Below, in pieces: positions 5,873 through 11,514 of a DNA stretch of 11,514 bases. The notes under the pieces are model-generated. The model did not search any database and was not told the DNA's origin. It saw only the letters and a program-made list of their open reading frames with translations. Numbering within the stretch: position 1 is the first letter of the stretch; each line of letters begins with the position of its first letter. The stretch is from assembly GCA_035699705.1 (NCBI GenBank), contig DASSPI010000130.1:1-11514 (forward strand), read 5' to 3'. This stretch comes from CANKHA01 sp035699705 (GTDB lineage Bacteria; Pseudomonadota; Alphaproteobacteria; Rhizobiales; Xanthobacteraceae). The position numbers and the translations under genes were made by a program.

Positions 5873-6904
5873 TCAGTAGTGGTCCTCGAAGCGCTTGGCC
5901 AGCTCGTCGATATTCTCCGGCGGCCAGCCCGGCACTTCCATGCCGAGATGCAGGCCCATCTGGGCCAGCACTTCCTTGATCTCGTTCAGCGACTTGCGCC
6001 CGAAATTCGGCGTGCGCAGCATCTCCGCCTCGGTCTTCTGAACCAGATCGCCGATGTAAACGATGTTGTCGTTCTTCAGGCAATTGGCCGAGCGCACCGA
6101 CAGCTCGAGTTCGTCCACCTTCTTGAGGAAGGCCGGATTGAAGGCGAGATCGGGGATGGCTTCCGCGGCGGCTTCCTTGCGCGGCTCTTCGAAGTTCACG
6201 AAGACGTTGAGCTGGTCCTGCAGGATGCGCGCGGCATAGGCCAGCGCGTCGTCCGGCGTGATCGCGCCGTTGGTCTCGATCTGCATCGTCAGCTTGTCAT
6301 AGTCGAGGATCTGGCCCTCGCGGGTATTCTCGACCTTGTAGGAAACCTTGCGCACCGGCGAATAGAGGCTGTCCACCGGGATCAGGCCGATCGGAGCATC
6401 CTCCGGACGGTTGCGGTCGGCGGCCACATAGCCCTTGCCGGTATTGACCGTGAACTCCATGCGGATCTCGGCGCCCTCGTCGAGATGGCAGAGCACGAGT
6501 TCCGGATTGAGGATCACGACGTCGCCGACGGTCTGGATGTCGCCGGCGGTGACGACGCCCGGACCCTGCTTCTTCACCACCATGCGCTTGGGGCCATCGC
6601 CCTGCATCTTGATGGAGATGTCCTTGATGTTGAGCACGATATCGGTGACGTCCTCGCGCACGCCGGCGATCGAGGAGAATTCGTGCAACACGCCGTCGAT
6701 ATGCACCGACTGCACCGCCGCGCCTTGCAGCGACGACAGCAGAACGCGGCGCAGCGCGTTGCCCAGCGTCACGCCGAAGCCGCGTTCGAGCGGCTCGGCC
6801 ACCAGGGTCGCGACGCGCTTGGCGTCGGGGCCCGCGGCGACCTGGAGCTTGTTGGGTCGGATCAGTTCCTGCCAGTTTTTCTGAATCACATCATCACCCG
6901 TCAT
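5873..6904 (-). CDS. rpoA: DNA-directed RNA polymerase subunit alpha
   Basis: The alpha subunit dimerises to nucleate RNA polymerase assembly and contacts UP elements and activators. From the ATG at 6904 it has 343 residues, the length I recall for Bradyrhizobium RpoA. The N-terminal domain includes LERGFG and LGNALRRVLLSS (about 39-58). The C-terminal domain contains SVRSANCLK, where R271 corresponds to the DNA-contacting R265 of E. coli, followed by YIGDLVQKTEAEML and FGRKSLNEIKEVL. The C-terminal end (GWPPENIDELAKRFEDHY) is of the Bradyrhizobium kind. The frame is open back to a GTG at 6997 overlapping the rpsK stop, but those residues do not resemble RpoA. A GTG at 6889 (giving MIQKNWQEL) and an adjacent ATG at 6907 are alternative starts; none has a strong ribosome-binding site. 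rpsD is absent between rpsK and rpoA. Confidence 0.98.
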   Translation of the reverse strand: MTGDDVIQKNWQELIRPNKLQVAAGPDAKRVATLVAEPLERGFGVTLGNALRRVLLSSLQGAAVQSVHIDGVLHEFSSIAGVREDVTDIVLNIKDISIKMQGDGPKRMVVKKQGPGVVTAGDIQTVGDVVILNPELVLCHLDEGAEIRMEFTVNTGKGYVAADRNRPEDAPIGLIPVDSLYSPVRKVSYKVENTREGQILDYDKLTMQIETNGAITPDDALAYAARILQDQLNVFVNFEEPRKEAAAEAIPDLAFNPAFLKKVDELELSVRSANCLKNDNIVYIGDLVQKTEAEMLRTPNFGRKSLNEIKEVLAQMGLHLGMEVPGWPPENIDELAKRFEDHY

Positions 6905-6993
6905 CATATGGCGCGCGGTTCGGTTCGCGCATCCCACCCCGCCGGTAGCAACATCGGCGGCGACGGATGCCCTGGCATCCGCCGGATATTCAA

Positions 6994-7380
6994 TCACACA
7001 CGCCGGCGCTTGCGCGGCCGGCAGCCGTTATGCGGTATCGGCGTCACGTCCCGGATCGAGGTGATCGTGAAGCCGGCCGATTGCAACGCCCGCAACGCCG
7101 ATTCGCGACCCGAACCGGGGCCCGCGACCTCGACCTCGAGCGTGCGCATGCCGTGTTCCATGGCCTTCTTCGCCGCGTCCTCGGCGGCAACCTGCGCCGC
7201 GTAAGGGGTGGACTTGCGCGAGCCCTTGAAGCCCATGGTGCCCGCCGACGACCAGGCAATCGCATTGCCCTGCGCGTCGGTAATCGTAATCATCGTATTG
7301 TTGAACGTAGCGCTGACATGCGCGACACCCGAAGCGATATTCTTGCGTTCACGTTTACGGACGCGGGCTTCCTTACCCAT
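6994..7380 (-). CDS. rpsK: 30S ribosomal protein S11
   Basis: S11 lines the platform of the small subunit near the E-site codon and binds 16S rRNA. The 128-residue protein contains the conserved IASGVAHVSATFNNT, SSAGTMGFKGSRKSTPYAAQ, VEVAGPGSGRESALRALQ and the basic C-terminus NGCRPRKRRRV. The ATG at 7380 (MGKEARV) was chosen over in-frame ATGs at 7383 and 7395 because AAAGGA lies 6 nt upstream and the family begins MGKE in related bacteria. It follows rpsM after an 85-bp gap that contains no gene, and it precedes rpoA by 89 bp. Confidence 0.98.
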   Translation of the reverse strand: MGKEARVRKRERKNIASGVAHVSATFNNTMITITDAQGNAIAWSSAGTMGFKGSRKSTPYAAQVAAEDAAKKAMEHGMRTLEVEVAGPGSGRESALRALQSAGFTITSIRDVTPIPHNGCRPRKRRRV

Positions 7381-7386
7381 CATCAA

Positions 7387-7392
7387 TCCTTT
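7387..7392 (-). promoter_or_regulatory. Ribosome-binding site for rpsK
   Basis: AAAGGA on the minus strand, 6 nt before the ATG at 7380. It is only 3 nt from the neighbouring ATG at 7383, which favours the shorter MGKE start. Confidence 0.7.
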
Positions 7393-7465
7393 CACGGATC
7401 GGCACCGGAAGCCGGCACCGTCGCTCTCTCCTGCTCAGGCAGCCGACAGGCGGCCGCCGCGAGAA

Positions 7466-7834
<369 letters not shown>

Positions 7835-7969
7835 CGCACCACTCCTGTTAGCTGGCCAAAAGCCACGCCGTTTGTCCGTCAGCCCATATGGAGGGAACGC
7901 AAACGTTAAGACGACGCCCTTCCCCTGCCTCGGGGGCCCGGCATCGTTCTGCAGTTCTCCGACTGATGG
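7835..7969 (-). promoter_or_regulatory. Structured 5' leader of rpsM
   Basis: About 130 nt between the candidate promoter and the rpsM GTG, with no ORF I would call. On the minus strand it holds a GC-rich hairpin at 7943-7926 (TGC and GGCA outer pairs around CGGG/CCCG-type inner pairing) and a smaller AACG-TTTG-CGTT hairpin near 7901-7890. The AGGAG ribosome-binding site follows at 7846-7842. The length and pairing suggest post-transcriptional control of the alpha operon. I cannot match it to a known ribosomal-protein leader. Confidence 0.4.
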
Positions 7970-7972
7970 CCT

Positions 7973-8002
7973 TTATTAAAGGATTCCAAAGCGTTTCGTC
8001 AA
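7973..8002 (-). promoter_or_regulatory. Candidate sigma70-type promoter for the rpsM-rpsK-rpoA-rplQ operon
   Basis: On the minus strand TTGACG (8002-7997) is a good -35 box. TAATAA (7978-7973) at 18-bp spacing, or TTAATA at 17 bp, is an acceptable alphaproteobacterial -10. The -10 region overlaps a 13-nt inverted repeat CCTTTATTAAAGG (7970-7982, plus-strand reading), a possible operator. It lies just after adk and before a long leader, in the only sizeable gap of the ribosomal cluster. Confidence 0.5.
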
Positions 8003-8027
8003 CTCCGCTCACGATTCTGTTTGGCAT

Positions 8028-8828
8028 TTATCGGCGGCCGGAGCGCTTTTTCGGGGCGGCGCGGCGGACCGCCTTTTTGCGCTTGGCAGCCACTGATTTT
8101 ACTGCCTTTTTTGCCGGTCCCGGCTTGGCGGCGGCTTTGGTCTTGGGTCGCGCCCTGGCGCGGGCCGGCTTCGCCGGCCGGCGCGGCTGCGAGGCGGCCT
8201 TCCGCGGGGTCTTCCCGGCACCCTTGGCCGCGGTCTTGGGTGCGGTCTTGCCCGCCAGAATCCGGTCGATCGCCCGCGCCACCTGCTCAATCGAGGCCAT
8301 GCCGTCGAGGCTCGAAAGCCGGCCCTTCTGCGCATAATAGGCGGTCAGCGGGGCGGTCTGCGCGTAATAGGCGTTGAGGCGCTTCTTCAGGGTCTCGGGA
8401 TTATCGTCGGCCCGCACCGGCTCGCCGCGCGCGATCGTGTCATTCGCCCGCCTCTCGATCCGGTCCAGCAGCATGACGTCGTCGACCTTGAGCTCGATCA
8501 CGGCGTCGAGCTCAAGGCGCTTTTGCTCGAGCATGCGGTCGAGCGCTTCGGCCTGCGGCACGGTGCGGGGAAATCCGTCGAGGATGAAACCCTTCTTCGC
8601 ATCCGGTTGCTCGATGCGATCGGCCACGATGCCGACGACCACGTCGTCCGGCACCAGCTCGCCGCGGTCCATGATGTCTTGGGCTTTGAGTCCGATGGGA
8701 GTTCCGGCCTTCACTGCGGCCCGAAGCATGTCGCCGGTCGAGAGCTGCACAATCTTGTGCTTGTTCACGAGACGCTGCGCCTGCGTGCCCTTCCCCGCCC
8801 CCGGGGGTCCGAGCAGGATCAACCTCAT
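8028..8828 (-). CDS. adk: Adenylate kinase with long basic C-terminal tail
   Basis: Adenylate kinase interconverts ATP + AMP and 2 ADP in the cytoplasm. The P-loop GPPGAGKGT is at 7-15, the AMP-binding LSTGDMLRAAV at 29-39, GFILDGFPRTVPQAEAL at 80-96, and a short, zinc-less LID around 123-150 with RADDNPETLKKRL. The kinase core ends near residue 192, the usual length for short-form alphaproteobacterial enzymes. A further 74 residues (193-266) contain 17 Lys and 12 Arg, much Ala and Pro, and no Asp or Glu, resembling histone H1 tails. The reading frame and base composition are continuous, so this is not an obvious frameshift. The ATG at 8828 overlaps the secY stop as ATGA. The TAA stop is followed by the promoter region of the alpha operon. 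Confidence 0.97.
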   Translation of the reverse strand: MRLILLGPPGAGKGTQAQRLVNKHKIVQLSTGDMLRAAVKAGTPIGLKAQDIMDRGELVPDDVVVGIVADRIEQPDAKKGFILDGFPRTVPQAEALDRMLEQKRLELDAVIELKVDDVMLLDRIERRANDTIARGEPVRADDNPETLKKRLNAYYAQTAPLTAYYAQKGRLSSLDGMASIEQVARAIDRILAGKTAPKTAAKGAGKTPRKAASQPRRPAKPARARARPKTKAAAKPGPAKKAVKSVAAKRKKAVRRAAPKKRSGRR

Positions 8829-10159
8829 CTACGGCGACCCCGCAGCTTTGATCGCTTGATCAGACCTTCGTATTGATGCGCCAAGAGATAGCCCTGCACC
8901 TGCGCCACGGTGTCCATGGTCACGCTGACCACGATCAGCAGCGAGGTGCCGCCGAAATAGAACGGCACGGCGGCGTAGGAAATCAGGATTTCCGGGATCA
9001 AACAGACGATGGCGAGATAGAGCGCGCCGACGGCGGTGATGCGCGTGAGCACATAGTCGATGTATTCCGCCGTACGCTCGCCCGGCCGGATGCCGGGCAC
9101 GAAGCCGCCGTGCTTCTTCAGGTTGTCGGCGGTCTCGGTCGGATTGAACACGATCGCGGTGTAGAAAAAGGCGAAGAACACGATCAGCGCGATGTAGGAG
9201 ACGAGAAACAGCGGCCGGCCGTGACTGAAATTGGTCACGATCCATTGCAGCCAGCCCGGGCCCTCGCCGGCGTTGAAGTTGGCCACCGTGGTCGGCAGCA
9301 GCAGCAGCGAGGAAGCGAAGATCGGCGGGATCACGCCCGAGGTATTGAGCTTGAGCGGCAGATGCGAGGATTGCCCCTCGAACATGCGGTTGCCGACCTG
9401 ACGCTTGGGATACTGGATCAGCAGACGGCGCTGCGCGCGCTCCATGAAGACGATGAAGGCGATGACCACCACCGCCATCACCAGAACCACCAGGATCAAG
9501 CCGGTGGAGAGCGCGCCCTGGCGGCCGAGCTCGAGGGTGCCGGCGATCGCCGAAGGCAGTTCCGCCACGATGCCCGCCATGATGATCAGCGAAATGCCGT
9601 TGCCGATGCCGCGCGCGGTGATCTGCTCGCCCAGCCACATCAGGAACATGGTGCCGCCGGTCAGCGAGATCACGGTCTCGATCCGGAAGAACCAGCCCGG
9701 ATCGCTGACCACGTTGCCTCCACCACCCTCCAGGCCGAGGGCGATGCCATAGGCCTGGAACACCGCCAGCACCACGGTGAGGTAGCGCGTGTATTGGTTG
9801 ATGACCTTGCGGCCGCTCTCGCCTTCCTTCTTCAGCGCCTCAAGCGTGGGAGACACCGTCGTCATCAGCTGGATGATGATGGAGGCGGAGATATAGGGCA
9901 TGATGTTCAGCGCGAAGATCGCCATCCGCTGGATGCCGCCGCCCGCGAACATATTGAACATGCCGAGGATGCCGCCCGCCTGGCTGCGGAAGATCTGGTC
10001 CCAGGCCGAAGGGTCGATGCCGGGCAGCGGTATATAGGTGCCGAAGCGATAGACAATGAGAGCGCCGAGCGTGAACCAGATGCGCTTCTTCAGCTCATCG
10101 GCCTTGGCCAGCGCCGAGAAATTGAGGTTTGCCGCTAGTTGTTCTGCAGCAGAGACCAT
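8825..10159 (-). CDS. secY: Sec translocon channel subunit SecY
   Basis: SecY forms the inner-membrane protein-conducting channel with SecE and SecG and receives chains from SecA or ribosomes. The 444 residues match the family. About ten hydrophobic segments are visible; the plug region GGILGMFNMFAGGG lies at 62-75, the signature LGEQITARGIGNGISLIIMA at 176-195, and the SecA/ribosome-contacting cytoplasmic loop contains GGFVPGIRPGERTAEYIDYV. The C-terminus is basic (KRSKLRGRRR). The ATG at 10159 has GGAG 6 nt upstream. A 112-bp gap follows rplO and contains a hairpin. The stop overlaps adk by 4 nt, coupling the two genes as in other spc operons. Confidence 0.98.
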   Translation of the reverse strand: MVSAAEQLAANLNFSALAKADELKKRIWFTLGALIVYRFGTYIPLPGIDPSAWDQIFRSQAGGILGMFNMFAGGGIQRMAIFALNIMPYISASIIIQLMTTVSPTLEALKKEGESGRKVINQYTRYLTVVLAVFQAYGIALGLEGGGGNVVSDPGWFFRIETVISLTGGTMFLMWLGEQITARGIGNGISLIIMAGIVAELPSAIAGTLELGRQGALSTGLILVVLVMAVVVIAFIVFMERAQRRLLIQYPKRQVGNRMFEGQSSHLPLKLNTSGVIPPIFASSLLLLPTTVANFNAGEGPGWLQWIVTNFSHGRPLFLVSYIALIVFFAFFYTAIVFNPTETADNLKKHGGFVPGIRPGERTAEYIDYVLTRITAVGALYLAIVCLIPEILISYAAVPFYFGGTSLLIVVSVTMDTVAQVQGYLLAHQYEGLIKRSKLRGRRR

Positions 10160-10186
10160 GCCCGGCTCCGATCCGTTTCTTCGTCA

Positions 10187-10203
10187 GGCCGGGTAAGCCG
10201 GCC
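10187..10203 (-). other. GC-rich stem-loop in the rplO-secY gap
   Basis: GGCCGG (10187-10192) and CCGGCC (10198-10203) form a perfect 6-bp stem with a 5-nt loop in the 112-bp gap, 27 nt before the secY start. No U tract follows, so it is not an intrinsic terminator. It may affect SecY translation or mRNA processing. Confidence 0.5.
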
Positions 10204-10271
10204 ATTCCCCTGCCTGAAGGTAAAGACGCCGATGGCCACTACAAGACCGGCCGCGGCGGCGCCGCTAAAAA

Positions 10272-10856
10272 TCAGGCCGTGGTTCCGCCCTGCTCGCCCT
10301 CGGCAGCCTTGCCCTCGGCAGGCTTGCCCTTGGACTTGCCTTTGCCGAGCGCGGCCAGCGCATTCTTGCCCTTCGGCTCCGACGGCTCCTTCTTCGGCGC
10401 CAGAATCTTCACCGAGCCGCCGGCCTTCTCAACCGCGGCCTGCGCCGATTTGGAAGCGCCGTAGACCTCGATCGTGATCTTGGCCTTCAGTTCGCCGGTG
10501 CCGAGCAGCCGCACGCCGGCGCGGGCGCGGCGCATCACGCCGGCCTTGACCAGCGCCTCGGCATTGACCGTCGCCTTGGGATCGAGCTTGCCGGCATCGA
10601 TCGCCGCCTGCAGGCGGCCGAGATTGACCTCGTTCAGTTTCAGCGCGAACGGCGAATTGTTGAAACCGCGTTTCGGCAGGCGGCGATGCAGCGGCATCTG
10701 GCCGCCTTCAAAGCCCTTGATGCGCACGCCCGAGCGCGCGGTCTGGCCCTTGCCGCCGCGGCCGCCGGTCTTGCCCTTGCCCGAGCCGATGCCGCGGCCG
10801 ATGCGCATGCGCGCTTTGTGCGCGCCCGCGTTGTCGGAGAGTTCGTGCAGCTTCAT
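10272..10856 (-). CDS. rplO: 50S ribosomal protein L15 with C-terminal extension
   Basis: L15 is a late-assembly large-subunit protein. The conserved glycine-rich N-terminal region (RIGRGIGSGKGKTGGRGGKG), the ARSGVRIKGFEGGQMPLHRR block, LPKRGFNN and the C-terminal domain up to VEKAGGSVKILAPKK are all present. From the ATG at 10856 (MKLHEL) it has 194 residues. Related L15 proteins end soon after the APKK block at roughly 160 residues, so about 30 extra residues rich in Gly, Lys, Glu and Ala (with KGKSKGKPAEGKAAEGEQGG) are added here. The start was chosen because GAGGA lies 7 nt upstream and the family begins MKL; an in-frame ATG at 10886 adds ten non-family residues. Confidence 0.97.
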   Translation of the reverse strand: MKLHELSDNAGAHKARMRIGRGIGSGKGKTGGRGGKGQTARSGVRIKGFEGGQMPLHRRLPKRGFNNSPFALKLNEVNLGRLQAAIDAGKLDPKATVNAEALVKAGVMRRARAGVRLLGTGELKAKITIEVYGASKSAQAAVEKAGGSVKILAPKKEPSEPKGKNALAALGKGKSKGKPAEGKAAEGEQGGTTA

Positions 10857-10863
10857 AACAAAG

Positions 10864-10868
10864 TCCTC
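10864..10868 (-). promoter_or_regulatory. Ribosome-binding site for rplO
   Basis: GAGGA on the minus strand, 7 nt before the ATG at 10856. It lies inside the alternative ORF starting at 10886 and supports the MKLHEL start. Confidence 0.7.
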
Positions 10869-10917
10869 AATCTTCCAATTCGCCATGACGAAATCACGCC
10901 GGCCGTGACGTCTCTGA

Positions 10918-11112
10918 TTACTGTCCCTCGACCACGCTCACCAGATGCCGGACCTTGGCAACCATGCCGCGGGTCTGCGCGGTGTCGGGCAGTTCCGATA
11001 TGCGGCCGATGCGGTTGAGCCCAAGGCCAATCAAGGTCTCGCGCTGAGTGTGGTGACGGCGGATCGGGCTGCCGATCTGCTTCACCTTGATCATCTTGGT
11101 GGTCTTGCTCAT
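10918..11112 (-). CDS. rpmD: 50S ribosomal protein L30
   Basis: L30 is a small large-subunit protein found in bacteria and related to eukaryotic uL30. The 64-residue protein carries the family pattern IKVKQIGSPIRRHHTQRETL, then GLGLNRIGRISELPDTAQTRGMVAKVRHLV. The ATG at 11112 (MSKTTKM) is preferred because it matches the usual length. A GTG at 11124 overlaps the rpsE stop as GTGA, would add four residues and could also be used. The ribosome-binding site is weak for either start. It lies between rpsE and rplO as in all spc operons. Confidence 0.97.
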   Translation of the reverse strand: MSKTTKMIKVKQIGSPIRRHHTQRETLIGLGLNRIGRISELPDTAQTRGMVAKVRHLVSVVEGQ

Positions 11113-11120
11113 GTCAGAAC

Positions 11121-11514
11121 TCACTCGCTCGCCGCTTCCACGTCGCCGCCCTGGCGGCGCGCCTGCAGCGCGGATACCTTGATGTTGCGGCGCGCCGCAA
11201 CCGAACGCGGCGAGTCCTGGTGCTTGAGCGCGTCGAAAGTCGCGCGCACCATGTTGTAGGGGTTGGACGAGCCGAGCGACTTCGCCACGACGTCCTGCAT
11301 GCCGAGCGTCTCGAACACCGCGCGCATCGGGCCGCCGGCGATGATGCCGGTTCCCGGAGGCGCCGCGCGCAGAAACACCTTGCCGGCGCCATGACGGCCC
11401 GCCACGTCGTGATGCAGCGTGCGGCCCTCGCGCAGCGGCACGCGGATCAGGCTGCGCTTGGCGGAATCGGTCGCCTTGCGGATCGCTTCCGGCACTTCGC
11501 GCGCCTTGCCGTGG
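11121..11514 (-). CDS. rpsE: 30S ribosomal protein S5, C-terminal part (cut by window edge)
   Basis: S5 helps set decoding accuracy and lies at the mRNA entry site. The window contains the last 130 residues; the frame stays open through the right edge and reads HGKAREVPEAIRKATDSAKR, so the gene continues beyond 11514. Conserved S5 features visible are FLRAAPPGTGIIAGGPMRAV, VFETLGMQDVVAKSLGSSNP and NMVRATFDAL. A GTG at 11495 is internal and not a start. The tail after the conserved domain (RRNIKVSALQARRQGGDVEA) is of moderate length. rpmD follows within 8 bp or with a 4-nt overlap depending on its start. Confidence 0.97.
   Translation of the reverse strand, partial: HGKAREVPEAIRKATDSAKRSLIRVPLREGRTLHHDVAGRHGAGKVFLRAAPPGTGIIAGGPMRAVFETLGMQDVVAKSLGSSNPYNMVRATFDALKHQDSPRSVAARRNIKVSALQARRQGGDVEAASE

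Noticed and set aside
6905..6997. RpoA extension back to a GTG overlapping the rpsK stop
   Set aside because: The added residues do not resemble any RpoA N-terminus, and the protein from 6904 already has the family length.
5648..7204. 518-codon plus-strand frame across rplQ, rpoA and rpsK
   Set aside because: It spans three certain genes on the other strand and their gaps; the composition is that of a reverse-complement artefact.
7400..7420. Direct repeat CGGCACCG, twice with 13-bp period, in the rpsM-rpsK gap
   Set aside because: It is only 8 bp long in GC-rich sequence, with two copies and no link to a known site; not above expectation.
8328..8373. Two copies of an imperfect 16-bp repeat (CTGCGC[A/G]TAATAGGCG) 30 bp apart in adk
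   Set aside because: It encodes two AYYAQ motifs in the normal YxxQTAPLxxYY region of adenylate kinase, so protein constraint and chance codon choice explain it adequately.
8873..10138. 421-codon plus-strand frame opposite secY
   Set aside because: It is the complement of transmembrane codons, giving a charged low-complexity product with no family resemblance.

Overview
This is a gene-dense, GC-rich bacterial window in which every gene I can support lies on the minus strand, so the biological reading order runs from high to low coordinates. The gene order and the protein sequences (RpoA, S11, S13, L17) point to an alphaproteobacterium of the Hyphomicrobiales (Rhizobiales), close to the Bradyrhizobium/Rhodopseudomonas/Xanthobacteraceae group. 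Several starts are GTG, and rpsD is absent between rpsK and rpoA, as I recall for other alphaproteobacteria.

Region 1 (11514 down to about 8028) is the end of the spc ribosomal-protein operon: rpsE (cut by the right edge), rpmD, rplO, secY and adk. Region 2 (about 8002 down to 5402) is the alpha operon: a candidate promoter and a roughly 130-nt structured leader, then rpsM, rpsK, rpoA and rplQ. Together these encode ribosomal proteins, the Sec translocon channel, adenylate kinase and the RNA polymerase alpha subunit.

Region 3 (5405 down to 11) continues without a gap into housekeeping genes. These are a secreted ankyrin-repeat protein, a periplasmic HtrA/Deg serine protease, the AAA+ replication-fork factor RarA, an RluC-type 23S rRNA pseudouridine synthase, and a small lysine-rich, probably exported protein of unknown function. 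Most junctions here overlap by 4 nt (ATGA or GTGA), which suggests translational coupling.

The most notable observations are these. A strong intrinsic-terminator structure lies inside the signal-peptide codons of the ankyrin gene, just after the rplQ stop. A multi-hairpin palindromic repeat of about 135 bp sits in frame inside the N-terminal extension of the pseudouridine synthase. Adenylate kinase carries an acid-free, histone-H1-like basic tail of about 74 residues. The rpsM leader and the rpoA-rplQ gap also contain RNA structures. I see no CRISPR array, tRNA, rRNA, transposase, prophage or defence gene. The window is mainly conserved core genome with some unusual local structure, and I do not find a convincing wholly new multi-gene system.
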